A DNA stretch of 30,847 bases from an uncultured Clostridia bacterium (lineage in GTDB: Bacteria; Bacillota; Clostridia; Lachnospirales; Lachnospiraceae): contig CALBKM010000041.1 in assembly GCA_937895705.1 (NCBI GenBank), positions 1 to 30,847 of the forward strand, read 5' to 3'. A program made the translations under genes and the position numbers. This document shows, one piece after another, positions 7,683 to 15,694 of this stretch. The first letter of the stretch is position 1, and every line of letters starts with the position of its first letter. The notes below the pieces were generated by a model that was not told the DNA's origin, did not search any database, and worked only from the letters and a program-made list of their open reading frames with translations.

Positions 7683-8597
7683 ATGGACGGCATAATAAAT
7701 ATTTACAAAGAAGCGGGGTATACTTCCTTTGATGTGGTGGCAAAGCTTCGAGGAATCTTAAAAGAACGCCGTATGGGACATACGGGAACGCTGGACCCTC
7801 AGGCTACGGGAGTACTTCCTGTTTGCGTGGGAAAGGCCACCAAGCTTTGTGAGTTGCTTCTTGATAAGGAAAAGGCTTACGAGGCGGTAATGCTTCTGGG
7901 GGTTACCACCGATACCGAGGATATGACCGGCAGGGTTTTGGCCGAGTGTTCTCCTCGCGTTACAGAGGAAGAGGTGAGGGCCGCCGCGGCAAAGTTTACC
8001 GGTGTGTACGGACAGGTTCCGCCGATGTATTCTGCTTTAAAGGTGGACGGCAAGCGTTTGTACGAACTGGCCAGAGAAGGAAAAGAAGTAGAGCGAAAGC
8101 CTCGCGAGGTAGAAATTTTTGAGAATACGCCTCTTTTGTTTGAAAAAGACGAAGAAGGGTATGTGCAGACAGTGACCTTGCGGGTGCGATGTTCCAAAGG
8201 AACGTATATCCGGAGTCTGCTCCGGGATATGGGAGAATTTCTCGGATGCGGTGCATGTATGAAATCTCTGGTGCGGACGCAGGCCGGTGCTTTTATCATT
8301 GATACGGCGCTGACTCTTAACGAAGTGGAGCAGGCGAGAGACGAAGGTCGCCTTTCGGAGATTGTTTTGCCTATCGACACCTTTTTGATGAAATATCCGG
8401 CGGTTACCGTGAAGTCGGAATTTGAAAAGTTTTTGTACAACGGAAATCAGCTTGGTCTGACGATGCTGTCCGAACGGATTTCTCCTGCGGAGGGCAACGG
8501 ATTCCGAGTGTATGATACAAATAACAAATTAATCGGACTGTACCTGTATCGGGCAAGCCGGAAACAGTTACAGCCGGAGAAAATGTTTTTACCTTAA
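7683..8597 (+). CDS. truB: tRNA pseudouridine(55) synthase TruB
   Basis: TruB converts U55 of the tRNA T-loop to pseudouridine and acts as a tRNA chaperone. The 304-aa protein begins MDGIINIYKEAGYTSFDVV and has the catalytic motif GHTGTLDPQATGVLP, with the nucleophilic Asp at residue 38. The downstream motifs YGQVPPMYSALKVDGKRLYELAREG and SKGTYIRSLLRDMG are also present. The C-terminal part corresponds to the PUA-like domain. ATG 7683 has AGGAG at 7672-7676, overlapping the nrnA stop. Confidence 0.96.
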   Translation: MDGIINIYKEAGYTSFDVVAKLRGILKERRMGHTGTLDPQATGVLPVCVGKATKLCELLLDKEKAYEAVMLLGVTTDTEDMTGRVLAECSPRVTEEEVRAAAAKFTGVYGQVPPMYSALKVDGKRLYELAREGKEVERKPREVEIFENTPLLFEKDEEGYVQTVTLRVRCSKGTYIRSLLRDMGEFLGCGACMKSLVRTQAGAFIIDTALTLNEVEQARDEGRLSEIVLPIDTFLMKYPAVTVKSEFEKFLYNGNQLGLTMLSERISPAEGNGFRVYDTNNKLIGLYLYRASRKQLQPEKMFLP

Positions 8598-8617
8598 ACC
8601 GAAGGAAGGTGAGTCCG

Positions 8618-9535
8618 GTGCTTAGAATAACAAAACAATCCGAATATCTTCCGGTTCAGACGGCTGTTACCGTGGGAAAGTTTGACGGGTTCCATCTGGG
8701 ACACCGGAGTCTTCTCAGGGCAGTGCTCAAGGAGGCGGAAAAGGGTCTTGCATCCTGTGTTGTGTCGTTTTCTACAGATGTAGACAGTAAACGAAACGTG
8801 ATTTATACAAAGGAGGAACAGCGTAAGCTTTGCGAATCCATGGGGATTGATGTGTTGGCGGAGTATCTTTTGGACGAATCACTGAAGGAGATGACGGCAG
8901 AGCAGTTTGTTTCCGAAATACTTTGTAAAAAGCTGCAGGCGAAGGTTATTGTGGCAGGGGAAGATTTTCGGTTCGGAAAAGACCGGGGCGGTGATGTGAA
9001 CTTATTGAAGACGTTTGAGGAACGTTATGATTACCGGACCGTAATTATTCCGAAGGTAACGGAGGAGGAAGTGCGAATCAGCAGCACCGGAATCCGGGAA
9101 CTTTTGGCGGCAGGGAAGGTGTCCGAGGCCAATATTCTTTTGGGGAATCCTTATCGGGTGTTCGGAGAAGTGTTGCACGGAAAGAAACTGGGGCGAACCC
9201 TCGGGTTTCCGACCATGAATCTGATTCCGCCTAAGGAAAAGCTTTTGCCTGCCTACGGTGTTTATGTTACGAAAACAAAGGTGGACGGACAGCAGTTTGA
9301 GGGAATCACAAATATCGGCTTTAGACCGACGGTGGATTCCGATGCCTGTGTCAGTGTGGAAACTCATTTGTTTGAGTACGAGGGAGATTTGTACGGAAAG
9401 CAGGTAGAAGTACAGTTTCTGGAGTTTTTGCGTCCGGAACGAAAGTTTGCGGATGTAGAACAATTAAAGTGTGCAATGCGGGAAGATTTTATGAAAGCAA
9501 AAGCACTACTTGAAAATTTGGACAGAATCGTATAG
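8618..9535 (+). CDS. ribF: Bifunctional riboflavin kinase / FAD synthetase RibF
   Basis: RibF phosphorylates riboflavin to FMN and adenylates FMN to FAD. The N-terminal FAD synthetase domain has the nucleotidyltransferase motif TVGKFDGFHLGH and the segment VAGEDFRFGKDRGGD followed by ISSTGIRELL. The C-terminal kinase domain has GRTLGFPTMNL and AYGVYVTKT, ending with VQFLEFLRPERKF. I prefer GTG 8618 (305 aa) because GGAAGG at 8604-8609 is well spaced for it. GTG 8609 would overlap that site. No FMN riboswitch is visible in front of it, as expected for an internal operon gene. It appears to be the last gene of the rimP operon. Confidence 0.95.
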   Translation: MLRITKQSEYLPVQTAVTVGKFDGFHLGHRSLLRAVLKEAEKGLASCVVSFSTDVDSKRNVIYTKEEQRKLCESMGIDVLAEYLLDESLKEMTAEQFVSEILCKKLQAKVIVAGEDFRFGKDRGGDVNLLKTFEERYDYRTVIIPKVTEEEVRISSTGIRELLAAGKVSEANILLGNPYRVFGEVLHGKKLGRTLGFPTMNLIPPKEKLLPAYGVYVTKTKVDGQQFEGITNIGFRPTVDSDACVSVETHLFEYEGDLYGKQVEVQFLEFLRPERKFADVEQLKCAMREDFMKAKALLENLDRIV

Positions 9536-9612
9536 AATATAAGTGTTTGTAAAAAAACGAACATACGGATTAAGAGATCAATACATGCGAGATACATAAG
9601 AGGAGGAAAGAC

Positions 9613-11301
9613 ATGGACGGCATGATATTTGAAGTCATTATAGCACTTGCAGCAGGGTTGGGACTCTTTTTATACGGAATGAAGTTAATGAGCGAAGGCT
9701 TGGAAAAAGCAGCCGGAGCCAGACTTCGTAAGATTTTGGAAGCGGTGACCAAAAACCGTTTTCTCGGATGTCTTATGGGTATTTTGTTTACCGCGGTAGT
9801 ACAGTCTTCCAGTGCCACCACGGTTTTGGTCGTAAGCTTTGTAAATGCCAGCCTGATGGATTTGTTCCAGGCGGCCGGTGTTATTTTGGGTGCCAATATC
9901 GGTACCACCATTACCGCACAGCTCATTGCGTTTAACTTGAGCGATGTGGCACCGTTCTTTTTAATGGGCGGTGTAGTTATGGTGATGTTCCTTAAGCAAC
10001 CGATGGTAAAGCGTATCGGAGAGGTTGTATTGGGCTTCGGTATGTTGTTCTTCGGTATGAGCGTCATGTCCGGCGGTATGGCGACCTTAAAGGAATCCGC
10101 AGTGATTAAGGATGTTCTTGGTTCACTGACCAATCCGTTCCTTGCGGTGTTTGTAGGTTTTATCGTAACTGCGATATTGCAAAGTTCTTCCGCAACGGTC
10201 GGTATCGTACTTTTGATGGCTTCTCAGGGCCTTATTCCGTTAGAGATTTGTTTCTTCATTATTCTCGGTTGTAACATGGGTTCCTGTGTATCCGCGCTTA
10301 TGGCAAGTATCGGCGGCAAGAAGTCGGCAAAGCGTGCGGCACATATCCACTTTATCGTAAATATTATCGGTTCCGCGGCAATTATGGTGATTTTGTTCTT
10401 CTTAAAGGACCAGATTGTAAACGTAATTACTTCAATTTCCACCGCAATGGGCATCGAGGATGTGTATGTAAACGGTGTCAATGCGAAGATTGCACGAGAT
10501 GTAGCAAATACACACCTGATTTTTAAGGTATTCCAGGTATTGATTTGCTTCCCGCTTGTAAATCCGATTGTAAAGCTGACCTACAAGATTGTTCCGGGCG
10601 AGGACAAGAAGGCAGACAATATGCACTTGGAGTACATCGGTGAGAACAGCGTATTCTCCACCACGGCAGCTCTTCCGAATATTATCGGAGAGACTACCCG
10701 TATGGCAGATATTGCAATTGCAAACTTGTCCAAGGGTATTGATGTATTGTTCTCCAAGGATGAAAAGGCAATTGAAGAGATTTACGAGACCGAGAAGTCG
10801 GTAAACTTCTTAAATGAGCAGATTACCAACTATCTTGTAAAGGCGAACCAGTTGTCTCTTCCGGTAGAAGACCGAAAGCTTTTGGGCGGCCTGTTCCATG
10901 TGGTAAATGATATCGAGCGTATCGGTGACCACGCGGAGAATATGGCAGATGCGGCAACCCAGTTAATTAACGACAACTTAAGCATGAGTAAATATGCGGA
11001 AGAAGCAATTCGTGATATGTTTGAAAAGACAAAGACGTTGTTGCAGTACTCTCTGGATGCATTCGAAAAGAAGCATGAGGAGCATCTTCGTGATATCCTT
11101 GTGTTAGAGGATGAAATCGATGAGATTGAGCGTCAGCTGCAGGAAGCACATGTAGACCGATTAACCCGAGGTGAGTGCGATGCGGAGACCGGTATGATTT
11201 ATACCGATGTGGTTTCTAACCTCGAGCGTGTTGCGGACCATTCTACCAACATTGCCTTCTCCATTATGACGGATGTAAAGAAGCCGGAGTTGACGGATTA
11301 A
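9613..11301 (+). CDS. Na+/phosphate symporter with C-terminal PhoU-like domain
   Basis: This inner-membrane transporter belongs to the Na/Pi-cotransporter II (NptA/YjbB-like) family and imports or exports phosphate with sodium. The N-terminal half holds two inverted repeats, each with the signature QSSSAT (VVQSSSATTVLVV and ILQSSSATVGIVL), among about eight hydrophobic segments. The C-terminal 200 residues form a PhoU-like helical domain with two E-R-[IV]-[GA]-D-H motifs (NDIERIGDHAENMAD and SNLERVADHSTNIAF). The 562-aa length is typical. ATG 9613 has AGGAGG at 9601-9606. It lies 77 bases after ribF. The inverted repeat before ylxM (11370-11402, then five T) may end its transcript. Confidence 0.93.
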   Translation: MDGMIFEVIIALAAGLGLFLYGMKLMSEGLEKAAGARLRKILEAVTKNRFLGCLMGILFTAVVQSSSATTVLVVSFVNASLMDLFQAAGVILGANIGTTITAQLIAFNLSDVAPFFLMGGVVMVMFLKQPMVKRIGEVVLGFGMLFFGMSVMSGGMATLKESAVIKDVLGSLTNPFLAVFVGFIVTAILQSSSATVGIVLLMASQGLIPLEICFFIILGCNMGSCVSALMASIGGKKSAKRAAHIHFIVNIIGSAAIMVILFFLKDQIVNVITSISTAMGIEDVYVNGVNAKIARDVANTHLIFKVFQVLICFPLVNPIVKLTYKIVPGEDKKADNMHLEYIGENSVFSTTAALPNIIGETTRMADIAIANLSKGIDVLFSKDEKAIEEIYETEKSVNFLNEQITNYLVKANQLSLPVEDRKLLGGLFHVVNDIERIGDHAENMADAATQLINDNLSMSKYAEEAIRDMFEKTKTLLQYSLDAFEKKHEEHLRDILVLEDEIDEIERQLQEAHVDRLTRGECDAETGMIYTDVVSNLERVADHSTNIAFSIMTDVKKPELTD

Positions 11302-11340
11302 GAGGTTTTAAATTATTTTAAAGATTATCAAGAAAAATAC

Positions 11341-11369
11341 TTGACAGATACTTAAATATCTGTTACACT
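11341..11369 (+). promoter_or_regulatory. Promoter of the ylxM-ffh-rpsP operon
   Basis: A perfect TTGACA (11341-11346) and TACACT (11364-11369) are 17 bases apart. The start site should fall around 11375, inside the left arm of the following inverted repeat. Confidence 0.8.
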
Positions 11370-11408
11370 ACCACCTGTAAAGAAAAAAACTTTACAGGTG
11401 GTGTTTTT
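11370..11408 (+). promoter_or_regulatory. Hairpin over the ylxM ribosome binding site, with terminal T-tract
   Basis: Bases 11370-11382 pair perfectly with 11390-11402 (13 bp, loop of seven A). Five T (11404-11408) lead straight into the ylxM ATG at 11409. The right arm contains AGGTGG, the only plausible Shine-Dalgarno sequence for ylxM. The same structure can act as an intrinsic terminator for read-through from the phosphate symporter gene, or as a dyad operator at the start site. The structure is seen; which role applies is inferred. Confidence 0.7.
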
Positions 11409-11762
11409 ATGGAGGAAGTAAACGAGCTTTTGGAGCTTGCCATGCTGTATGATTTTTACGGTGAGCTGCTAAAGGAGCACAACAAGCAAATTTTTGAGGA
11501 CTATATCTTAAATGACCTTTCCTTGTCCGAGATTGCGGATGCGGAGGGGATTACAAGACAGGGAGTCCATGATATGGTGAAGCGTTGCAGTAAGCAGCTT
11601 CGGGACTATGAAGAAAAGCTCCATCTGGTAGAGAAGTTTAACAAGACAAAGGCGTGTGTTGAAAGAATTAACGAGCTTTTGGGACACAGTTTTGATACAG
11701 GAGATTTGGATGACCTAAAGGAAGCCAGAGGGTTAACCGAGGAAATTCTGGATTGGTTATAA
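11409..11762 (+). CDS. ylxM: YlxM, helix-turn-helix SRP-associated protein (UPF0122)
   Basis: This 117-aa protein has a sigma-like helix-turn-helix (DLSLSEIADAEGITRQGVHDMVKR, about residues 38-62) followed by a coiled-coil-like helical tail. YlxM proteins are encoded next to ffh and have been shown in Streptococcus to bind SRP components and modulate the GTPase activity. Only nine bases separate it from ffh. Its translation start lies directly after the hairpin at 11370-11402, so its expression may be controlled at that point. Confidence 0.92.
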   Translation: MEEVNELLELAMLYDFYGELLKEHNKQIFEDYILNDLSLSEIADAEGITRQGVHDMVKRCSKQLRDYEEKLHLVEKFNKTKACVERINELLGHSFDTGDLDDLKEARGLTEEILDWL

Positions 11763-11771
11763 GGAGGAGTT

Positions 11772-13112
11772 ATGGCATTTGACAGCCTTTCGGAAAAGCT
11801 GCAAGGGATTTTTAAGAATCTGCGAGGCAAAGGACGTCTTTCCGAAGCAGATGTAAAGGCGGCTCTGAAAGAGGTAAAGATGGCTCTTTTGGAGGCGGAC
11901 GTAAACTTCCGTGTGGTAAAGAGTTTTGTAAAAACCGTAGAAGAACGTGCCATCGGTCAGGATGTAATGAACAGTCTGACACCGGGCCAGATGGTAATAA
12001 AAATAGTAAACGAGGAAATGGTTGCTTTGCTCGGTTCTGAAACAACGGAACTGACATTTTTACCGGGAAATGAAATCACCGTCATTATGATGTGCGGTTT
12101 GCAGGGTGCCGGTAAGACCACCATGGCGGCGAAGCTTGCCGGGCAGTTCAAGAGCAAGGGAAAGCGTCCGCTTCTTGTGGCTTGTGACGTGTATCGTCCG
12201 GCTGCAATCGACCAGCTCATCATTAACGGTGAGAAGGTAGGCGTTCCGGTGTTTACCATGGGAGATAAGAACAACCCGGTAGACATTGCGAAAGCGGCAT
12301 TGGAGCACGCAAAGAAGAATAACAATAACGTAGTTTTGGTAGATACCGCCGGACGTCTTCATATCGATGAAGTTCTGATGGAGGAGTTAAAGCAAATTAA
12401 GGAAGCTCTGAATGTGACCAATACATTGCTTACCGTAGACGCTATGACAGGTCAGGATGCTGTAAACGTGGCAGAGACTTTTGAAAAGGAAATCGGAATT
12501 ACCGGCGTAGTGATTACAAAGCTTGACGGTGACACCCGAGGCGGTGCGGCACTTTCCATTCGTTCCGTAACCGGACGACCGATTTTGTATGCGGGTACAG
12601 GTGAGAAGCTGACGGATGTGGAGCAGTTCCATCCGGATCGTATGGCCTCCCGTATCCTCGGAATGGGCGATATTCTTACACTTATCGATAAAGCACAGGC
12701 CGAGTTTGATGCAGACAAGGCCAAGGAGATGGAGAAGAAGTTAAAGAAGGCGGAGTTTGACTTTAACGATCTTTTAGAACAGACCGAACAGATGAAAAAG
12801 CTGGGCGGCATCAATTCCATCATGAACATGCTTCCTGGCGTAGGCAGTCAGTTAAAGGGCGTGGAGTTAAACGACGATATGTTTAAGGGAATGATTGCCA
12901 TTATTCGTTCCATGACGCCGGAAGAGCGCTCCAATCCCGCGTTATTAAATCCTTCCCGTAAGCGCAGAATTGCGGCAGGCGCAGGTGTGGATATTTCCGA
13001 GGTAAACCGTCTGGTGAAACAGGTAGAGGGCCAGAAGAAGATGATGAAACAGCTTTCCGGTATGATGGGAGGCAAAGGAAGACGAGGCTTTAAGATGCCG
13101 TTCGGATTCTAA
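11772..13112 (+). CDS. ffh: Signal recognition particle GTPase Ffh
   Basis: Ffh binds signal sequences of nascent membrane and secreted proteins together with SRP RNA and docks on FtsY. The 446-aa protein has an N domain (1-90), a G domain with GLQGAGKTT, DVYRPAAIDQL, DTAGR and TKLDGDTRGG, and a Met-rich M domain with LGGINSIMNMLPG and the RNA-binding SRKRRIAAGAG segment. It ends with a Met/Gly/Lys tail (MMGGKGRRGFKMPFGF). Its start has AAGGAGG (11761-11767), overlapping the ylxM stop. A 7-bp hairpin without a T-tract follows at 13122-13138. Confidence 0.97.
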   Translation: MAFDSLSEKLQGIFKNLRGKGRLSEADVKAALKEVKMALLEADVNFRVVKSFVKTVEERAIGQDVMNSLTPGQMVIKIVNEEMVALLGSETTELTFLPGNEITVIMMCGLQGAGKTTMAAKLAGQFKSKGKRPLLVACDVYRPAAIDQLIINGEKVGVPVFTMGDKNNPVDIAKAALEHAKKNNNNVVLVDTAGRLHIDEVLMEELKQIKEALNVTNTLLTVDAMTGQDAVNVAETFEKEIGITGVVITKLDGDTRGGAALSIRSVTGRPILYAGTGEKLTDVEQFHPDRMASRILGMGDILTLIDKAQAEFDADKAKEMEKKLKKAEFDFNDLLEQTEQMKKLGGINSIMNMLPGVGSQLKGVELNDDMFKGMIAIIRSMTPEERSNPALLNPSRKRRIAAGAGVDISEVNRLVKQVEGQKKMMKQLSGMMGGKGRRGFKMPFGF

Positions 13113-13218
13113 GAACCCTGTAACCGGACAATCCGGTTTGGGCAATGAAACAGCTTTCGAGGCGAAGTAATTCGTTTTGAAAATACATGTAAACCAAATT
13201 CAAGGAGGTGAAATTAAA

Positions 13219-13464
13219 ATGGCAGTAAAGATCAGATTAAAGAGAATGGGTCAGAAGAAGGCACCTTTCTATAGAATCGTTGTTGCAGATTCCAGATCTC
13301 CGCGTGACGGTAGATTCATCGAGGAAATCGGTATCTACGATCCGACCAAGGAGCCGAGCGTTTTCAACGTAAACGAGGAGGCTGCAAAGAAGTGGCTTGC
13401 TGACGGCGCACAGCCGACCGAGACCGTTGCTAAGTTATTAAAGAAGGCCGGTATCGAGAAGTAG
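13219..13464 (+). CDS. rpsP: 30S ribosomal protein S16
   Basis: S16 is an assembly protein of the 30S body. ATG 13219 gives the standard 81-aa protein starting MAVKIRLKRMGQKKAPFYR, with the family motif ADSRSPRDGRFIEEIGIYDP. It has AAGGAGGTG at 13202-13210, so the longer frame from 13177 is not used. It follows ffh by 106 bases and precedes the KH-domain gene, as in other Firmicutes. Confidence 0.96.
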   Translation: MAVKIRLKRMGQKKAPFYRIVVADSRSPRDGRFIEEIGIYDPTKEPSVFNVNEEAAKKWLADGAQPTETVAKLLKKAGIEK

Positions 13465-13515
13465 GATTAGGATGCGCGGGTACGGCAGTATCCGGAAAGG
13501 GCAAGGTGTGTAGTA

Positions 13516-13746
13516 ATGAAAGAGTTGGTAAAAGTTATTGCTATGGCACTTGTAGATCATCCGGAGGCAGTCGAGGTGACCGAGAAGGAAACCGAGAAGT
13601 CGATTGTCGTCGAGTTGCGTGTGGCACCGGAAGATATGGGTAAGGTAATCGGCAAACAGGGCCGTATTGCCAAGGCTATCCGTACCGTGGTAAAGTCCGC
13701 AGCTGCCGGAGACGACAAAAAGGTAGTCGTTGAAATACTACAATAA
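13516..13746 (+). CDS. khpA: KH-domain RNA-binding protein KhpA (YlqC)
   Basis: This 76-aa single-KH protein has the GxxG loop in MGKVIGKQGRIAKAIRTVV. KhpA binds RNA broadly, partners with KhpB/Jag and influences cell elongation in Firmicutes. Its position directly after rpsP is conserved. AAGGTG at 13503-13508 serves as the ribosome binding site. A terminator-like hairpin follows within about a dozen bases of the stop, separating it from rimM. Confidence 0.92.
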   Translation: MKELVKVIAMALVDHPEAVEVTEKETEKSIVVELRVAPEDMGKVIGKQGRIAKAIRTVVKSAAAGDDKKVVVEILQ

Positions 13747-13758
13747 TGCCAATACAGA

Positions 13759-13789
13759 GGGCTGCTTGGTCTTTTTGACCGGGCAGCCC
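13759..13789 (+). terminator. Terminator-like hairpin after khpA
   Basis: Bases 13759-13771 pair with 13777-13789 (13 bp with two G-U pairs) around a TTTTT loop. The following CTTGGGTTTCT is only moderately T-rich, so termination may be partial. Confidence 0.55.
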
Positions 13790-13809
13790 CTTGGGTTTCT
13801 GGGGCGGGA

Positions 13810-13939
13810 GATGCTGAAAGTTTCCTACGAGAACCCGCTCTCGCTCATGCAGAAATGTAGCGGACACCAAGCTCGAAAAGACCTCGCTAAGGTGCCGACA
13901 TTTCCTTATGGTTCTCTTAAGGAAGCTTTCATCAGCACC
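13810..13939 (+). repeat. Nested palindromic intergenic element
   Basis: An outer imperfect inverted repeat (about 13812-13835 with 13910-13937) encloses an inner one (13852-13868 with 13891-13904). Together they would fold into a long branched hairpin of about 130 bases. A 72-codon frame crosses it (13730-13948), but it starts inside khpA and has no ribosome binding site, so I do not call it a gene. It resembles a dispersed REP/MITE-like element or a structured RNA. From about 13945 to 14079 the gap is A+T-rich and I see nothing firm. Confidence 0.5.
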
Positions 13940-14079
13940 CTTGGTTAGAAAAAAGAGCTGCAGTAAAAGAACAAGCAGAGAATGTTGCAACAAAATAAAG
14001 ATGAATAAACTCAAATATAAAGTATTTAGATAATAATTGACATAAAGAAACAAAAATAGATAAAGAAAGGAACCAAAGT

Positions 14080-14595
14080 ATGGATAAAGATAGTATGTTA
14101 CGTGTAGGCGTCATCACCACCACCCATGGTGTTCGGGGTGAGGTGAAGGTGTTCCCGACCACCGATGAGCCGGCACGTTTTAAAAAGTTAAAGAAGGCTT
14201 ATTTGGATTTGGGAAGAGAATTGTTTCCGGTGACCGTAGAGGGCGTAAAGTTCTTTAAGCAGATGGTGATCGTGAAGTTTAAAGAAATCAATGATATGGA
14301 CAAGGCGGCGACCTATCGCAATAAGGATATTTTAATCGACCGAGAAGATGCCATGCCCCTTGAAGAGAATGAATTTTATATCTGCGACTTAATCGGCCTT
14401 AAGGTAATTACCGATGAGGGTGAGGAAATGGGGATACTCAGTGAGGTGTTGCAGACCGGAGCGAACGATGTGTTCGAGGTAACCCTGCCGAATAAGGAAA
14501 CCGCGCTGATTCCGTATATAGAGGACTGTGTGAAGGAGATTTCCTTAGAGGAAGGCAAGGTAGTCGTGCATATTTTGCCGGGATTGTTGGACTAA
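14080..14595 (+). CDS. rimM: 16S rRNA processing protein RimM
   Basis: RimM binds S19 and supports maturation of the 30S head. The 171-aa protein has the N-terminal RimM domain (RVGVITTTHGVRGEVKVFPTTDEPARF) and a C-terminal PRC-barrel (residues about 100-170, from FYICDLIGLKVITDEGEEMG through ALIPYIEDCVKEI). ATG 14080 follows GAAAGGAA at 14065-14072. In most Firmicutes trmD comes next. Here trmD lies 5.4 kb further on, after an accessory block. I could not find a convincing promoter of its own. Confidence 0.96.
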   Translation: MDKDSMLRVGVITTTHGVRGEVKVFPTTDEPARFKKLKKAYLDLGRELFPVTVEGVKFFKQMVIVKFKEINDMDKAATYRNKDILIDREDAMPLEENEFYICDLIGLKVITDEGEEMGILSEVLQTGANDVFEVTLPNKETALIPYIEDCVKEISLEEGKVVVHILPGLLD

Positions 14596-14605
14596 AGCGA
14601 AACGG

Positions 14606-14634
14606 TTGACATGACGTTTGAAGAAAAGTATAAT
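14606..14634 (+). promoter_or_regulatory. Perfect consensus sigmaA promoter of the MBL lipoprotein gene
   Basis: TTGACA (14606-14611) and TATAAT (14629-14634) are exactly 17 bases apart, matching the consensus at every position. It starts ten bases after the rimM stop and predicts a start site near 14641. Confidence 0.88.
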
Positions 14635-14655
14635 GGAATCAAAAAGGAGGGGACT

Positions 14656-15342
14656 ATGTTTAAAAAGATTTTTGTTGCAGCAGTCGGTATTCTAATGTGT
14701 TCTCTTGCCGGATGCGGTGGTGGAGTAAAGAAGCAGGAAGGTGGACCTAAGTTGACGTATATAGGCCATGCATCCATAAAGTTAGAGACTTCGGATGGGC
14801 GAATTATTCTGATTGATCCGAATAAATACTCGCCTACGGATTATGAAGATGAGGCGGATTTTGTTTTGGTCACTCACGGACATGGTGACCATACACCGTG
14901 CAATCAGGTTAAGCTTAAGGAGAACGGGGTTCAGATTACATGGAAAGAAGCCCTGGTGGACGGAGAGTATCAGCGCTTTGAATATGACGGAATAGTAATT
15001 GAAGCCGTTGTTGCCGGCGGAAATACAAATCATCCGATTGGAAGCGGTGTAGGATATCTGGTGACCTTTGACGGTATTTGTGTATATCATGCGGGAGACT
15101 CTTCGAATGATGAAGCATTGCACGTGATAAAGGAACATGAGATCGATTATGCAATGTACCCGATTGACGGTGTATATAATATGGATGCAGTTGAAGCAAC
15201 CGAGCTTGCCAATATTATAGGGGCAACGAATAACATTCCGATTCATATGAACAACAATCCGAACGAGGATAAGAGCGAGAAGTTTAATCCGGAAGGAAAG
15301 CTTGTAATTACGGAAAGAGACTCTATTATGTTGAAAAAGTAA
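14656..15342 (+). CDS. MBL-fold metal-dependent hydrolase, predicted lipoprotein
   Basis: ATG 14656 has AAGGAGG directly upstream. The longer frame from 14611 begins inside the promoter and is rejected. The 228-aa product starts with a lipoprotein signal (MFKKIFVAAVGILMCSLAGC, lipobox LAGC), so the mature protein should be tethered outside the membrane. The metallo-beta-lactamase fold follows, with KLTYIGHASIKLET, the zinc motif THGHGDH, HAGDSS and PIHMNN. This layout is that of UlaG/YcfA-like small MBL hydrolases rather than true beta-lactamases. The substrate is unknown. It forms its own unit, from the consensus promoter at 14606 to the hairpin at 15375. Confidence 0.85.
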   Translation: MFKKIFVAAVGILMCSLAGCGGGVKKQEGGPKLTYIGHASIKLETSDGRIILIDPNKYSPTDYEDEADFVLVTHGHGDHTPCNQVKLKENGVQITWKEALVDGEYQRFEYDGIVIEAVVAGGNTNHPIGSGVGYLVTFDGICVYHAGDSSNDEALHVIKEHEIDYAMYPIDGVYNMDAVEATELANIIGATNNIPIHMNNNPNEDKSEKFNPEGKLVITERDSIMLKK

Positions 15343-15374
15343 ACAATGTCAAAAAATATTCAAAAGATATGCGT

Positions 15375-15402
15375 AAAGGTCTTGCGAAAGCAGGACCTTT
15401 TT
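15375..15402 (+). terminator. Intrinsic terminator of the MBL lipoprotein gene
   Basis: Bases 15375-15385 pair with 15390-15400 (11 bp with one G-U pair) closed by a GAAA tetraloop, and the stem runs into TTTTT. Confidence 0.8.
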
Positions 15403-15444
15403 ACGTAGGAGAAATGGATGGGAAGTTTTTTAAGAAAAAACTTA

Positions 15445-15473
15445 TTGACAATACACTTCATTAGGTGTATGAT
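15445..15473 (+). promoter_or_regulatory. SigmaA promoter of the Trp-rich leader and GNAT/methyltransferase unit
   Basis: TTGACA (15445-15450) and TATGAT (15468-15473) are separated by 17 bases. The start site should be near 15480, about 33 bases ahead of the small ORF. Confidence 0.85.
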
Positions 15474-15512
15474 AAGTGACAATTACAAGATTTTAGGAAA
15501 GGAAGTGGCACA

Positions 15513-15650
15513 ATGCAGAGCATGAATCTTTTTTATCAGCAGAATCATTCTTACGTCGTCTATCCCGTCTGGCCGTGGCAGTGGGGATTGTTTGCTGATG
15601 GAAAATATTGCATTGTGAAAATTCGGAGTTCCTATCGGATGCGGGTTTAG
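15513..15650 (+). CDS. Trp-rich 45-aa small ORF, candidate attenuator leader peptide
   Basis: This ORF is 45 codons long, with AGGAAAGGAAG at 15495-15505 spaced seven bases from ATG 15513. The peptide has three Trp in five residues (WPWQW, residues 20-24), several Tyr and a basic end (YRMRV). It lies between a strong promoter (15445) and an intrinsic terminator (15695), upstream of the GNAT and methyltransferase genes. CTGATGG at 15595-15601, ten bases after the last Trp codon, is a perfect complement of CCATCAG (15697-15703) in the left terminator arm. That is the pattern of a ribosome-stalling attenuator. It could instead encode a stand-alone small protein. No homologue is recognised. Confidence 0.6.
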   Translation: MQSMNLFYQQNHSYVVYPVWPWQWGLFADGKYCIVKIRSSYRMRV

Positions 15651-15694
15651 CATCATAGGGAAACTTTTCATAATAAAATTTTGCAGGATACTTG

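Noticed and set aside
9544..9563. 7-bp hairpin between ribF and the phosphate symporter gene as a terminator
   Set aside because: The stem is short and A/T-rich, with a G-T pair and no T-tract after it.
13122..13138. Hairpin after ffh as a terminator
   Set aside because: Only seven pairs and no T-tract. It may be a processing site, but nothing supports termination.
13730..13948. 72-codon + strand ORF after khpA
   Set aside because: It starts within khpA, runs through a terminator-like hairpin and the palindromic element, and has no ribosome binding site.
14037..14065. TTGACA followed by GATAAA as a rimM promoter
   Set aside because: The start site would fall at about 14071, past the rimM ribosome binding site, so the transcript could not be translated normally.
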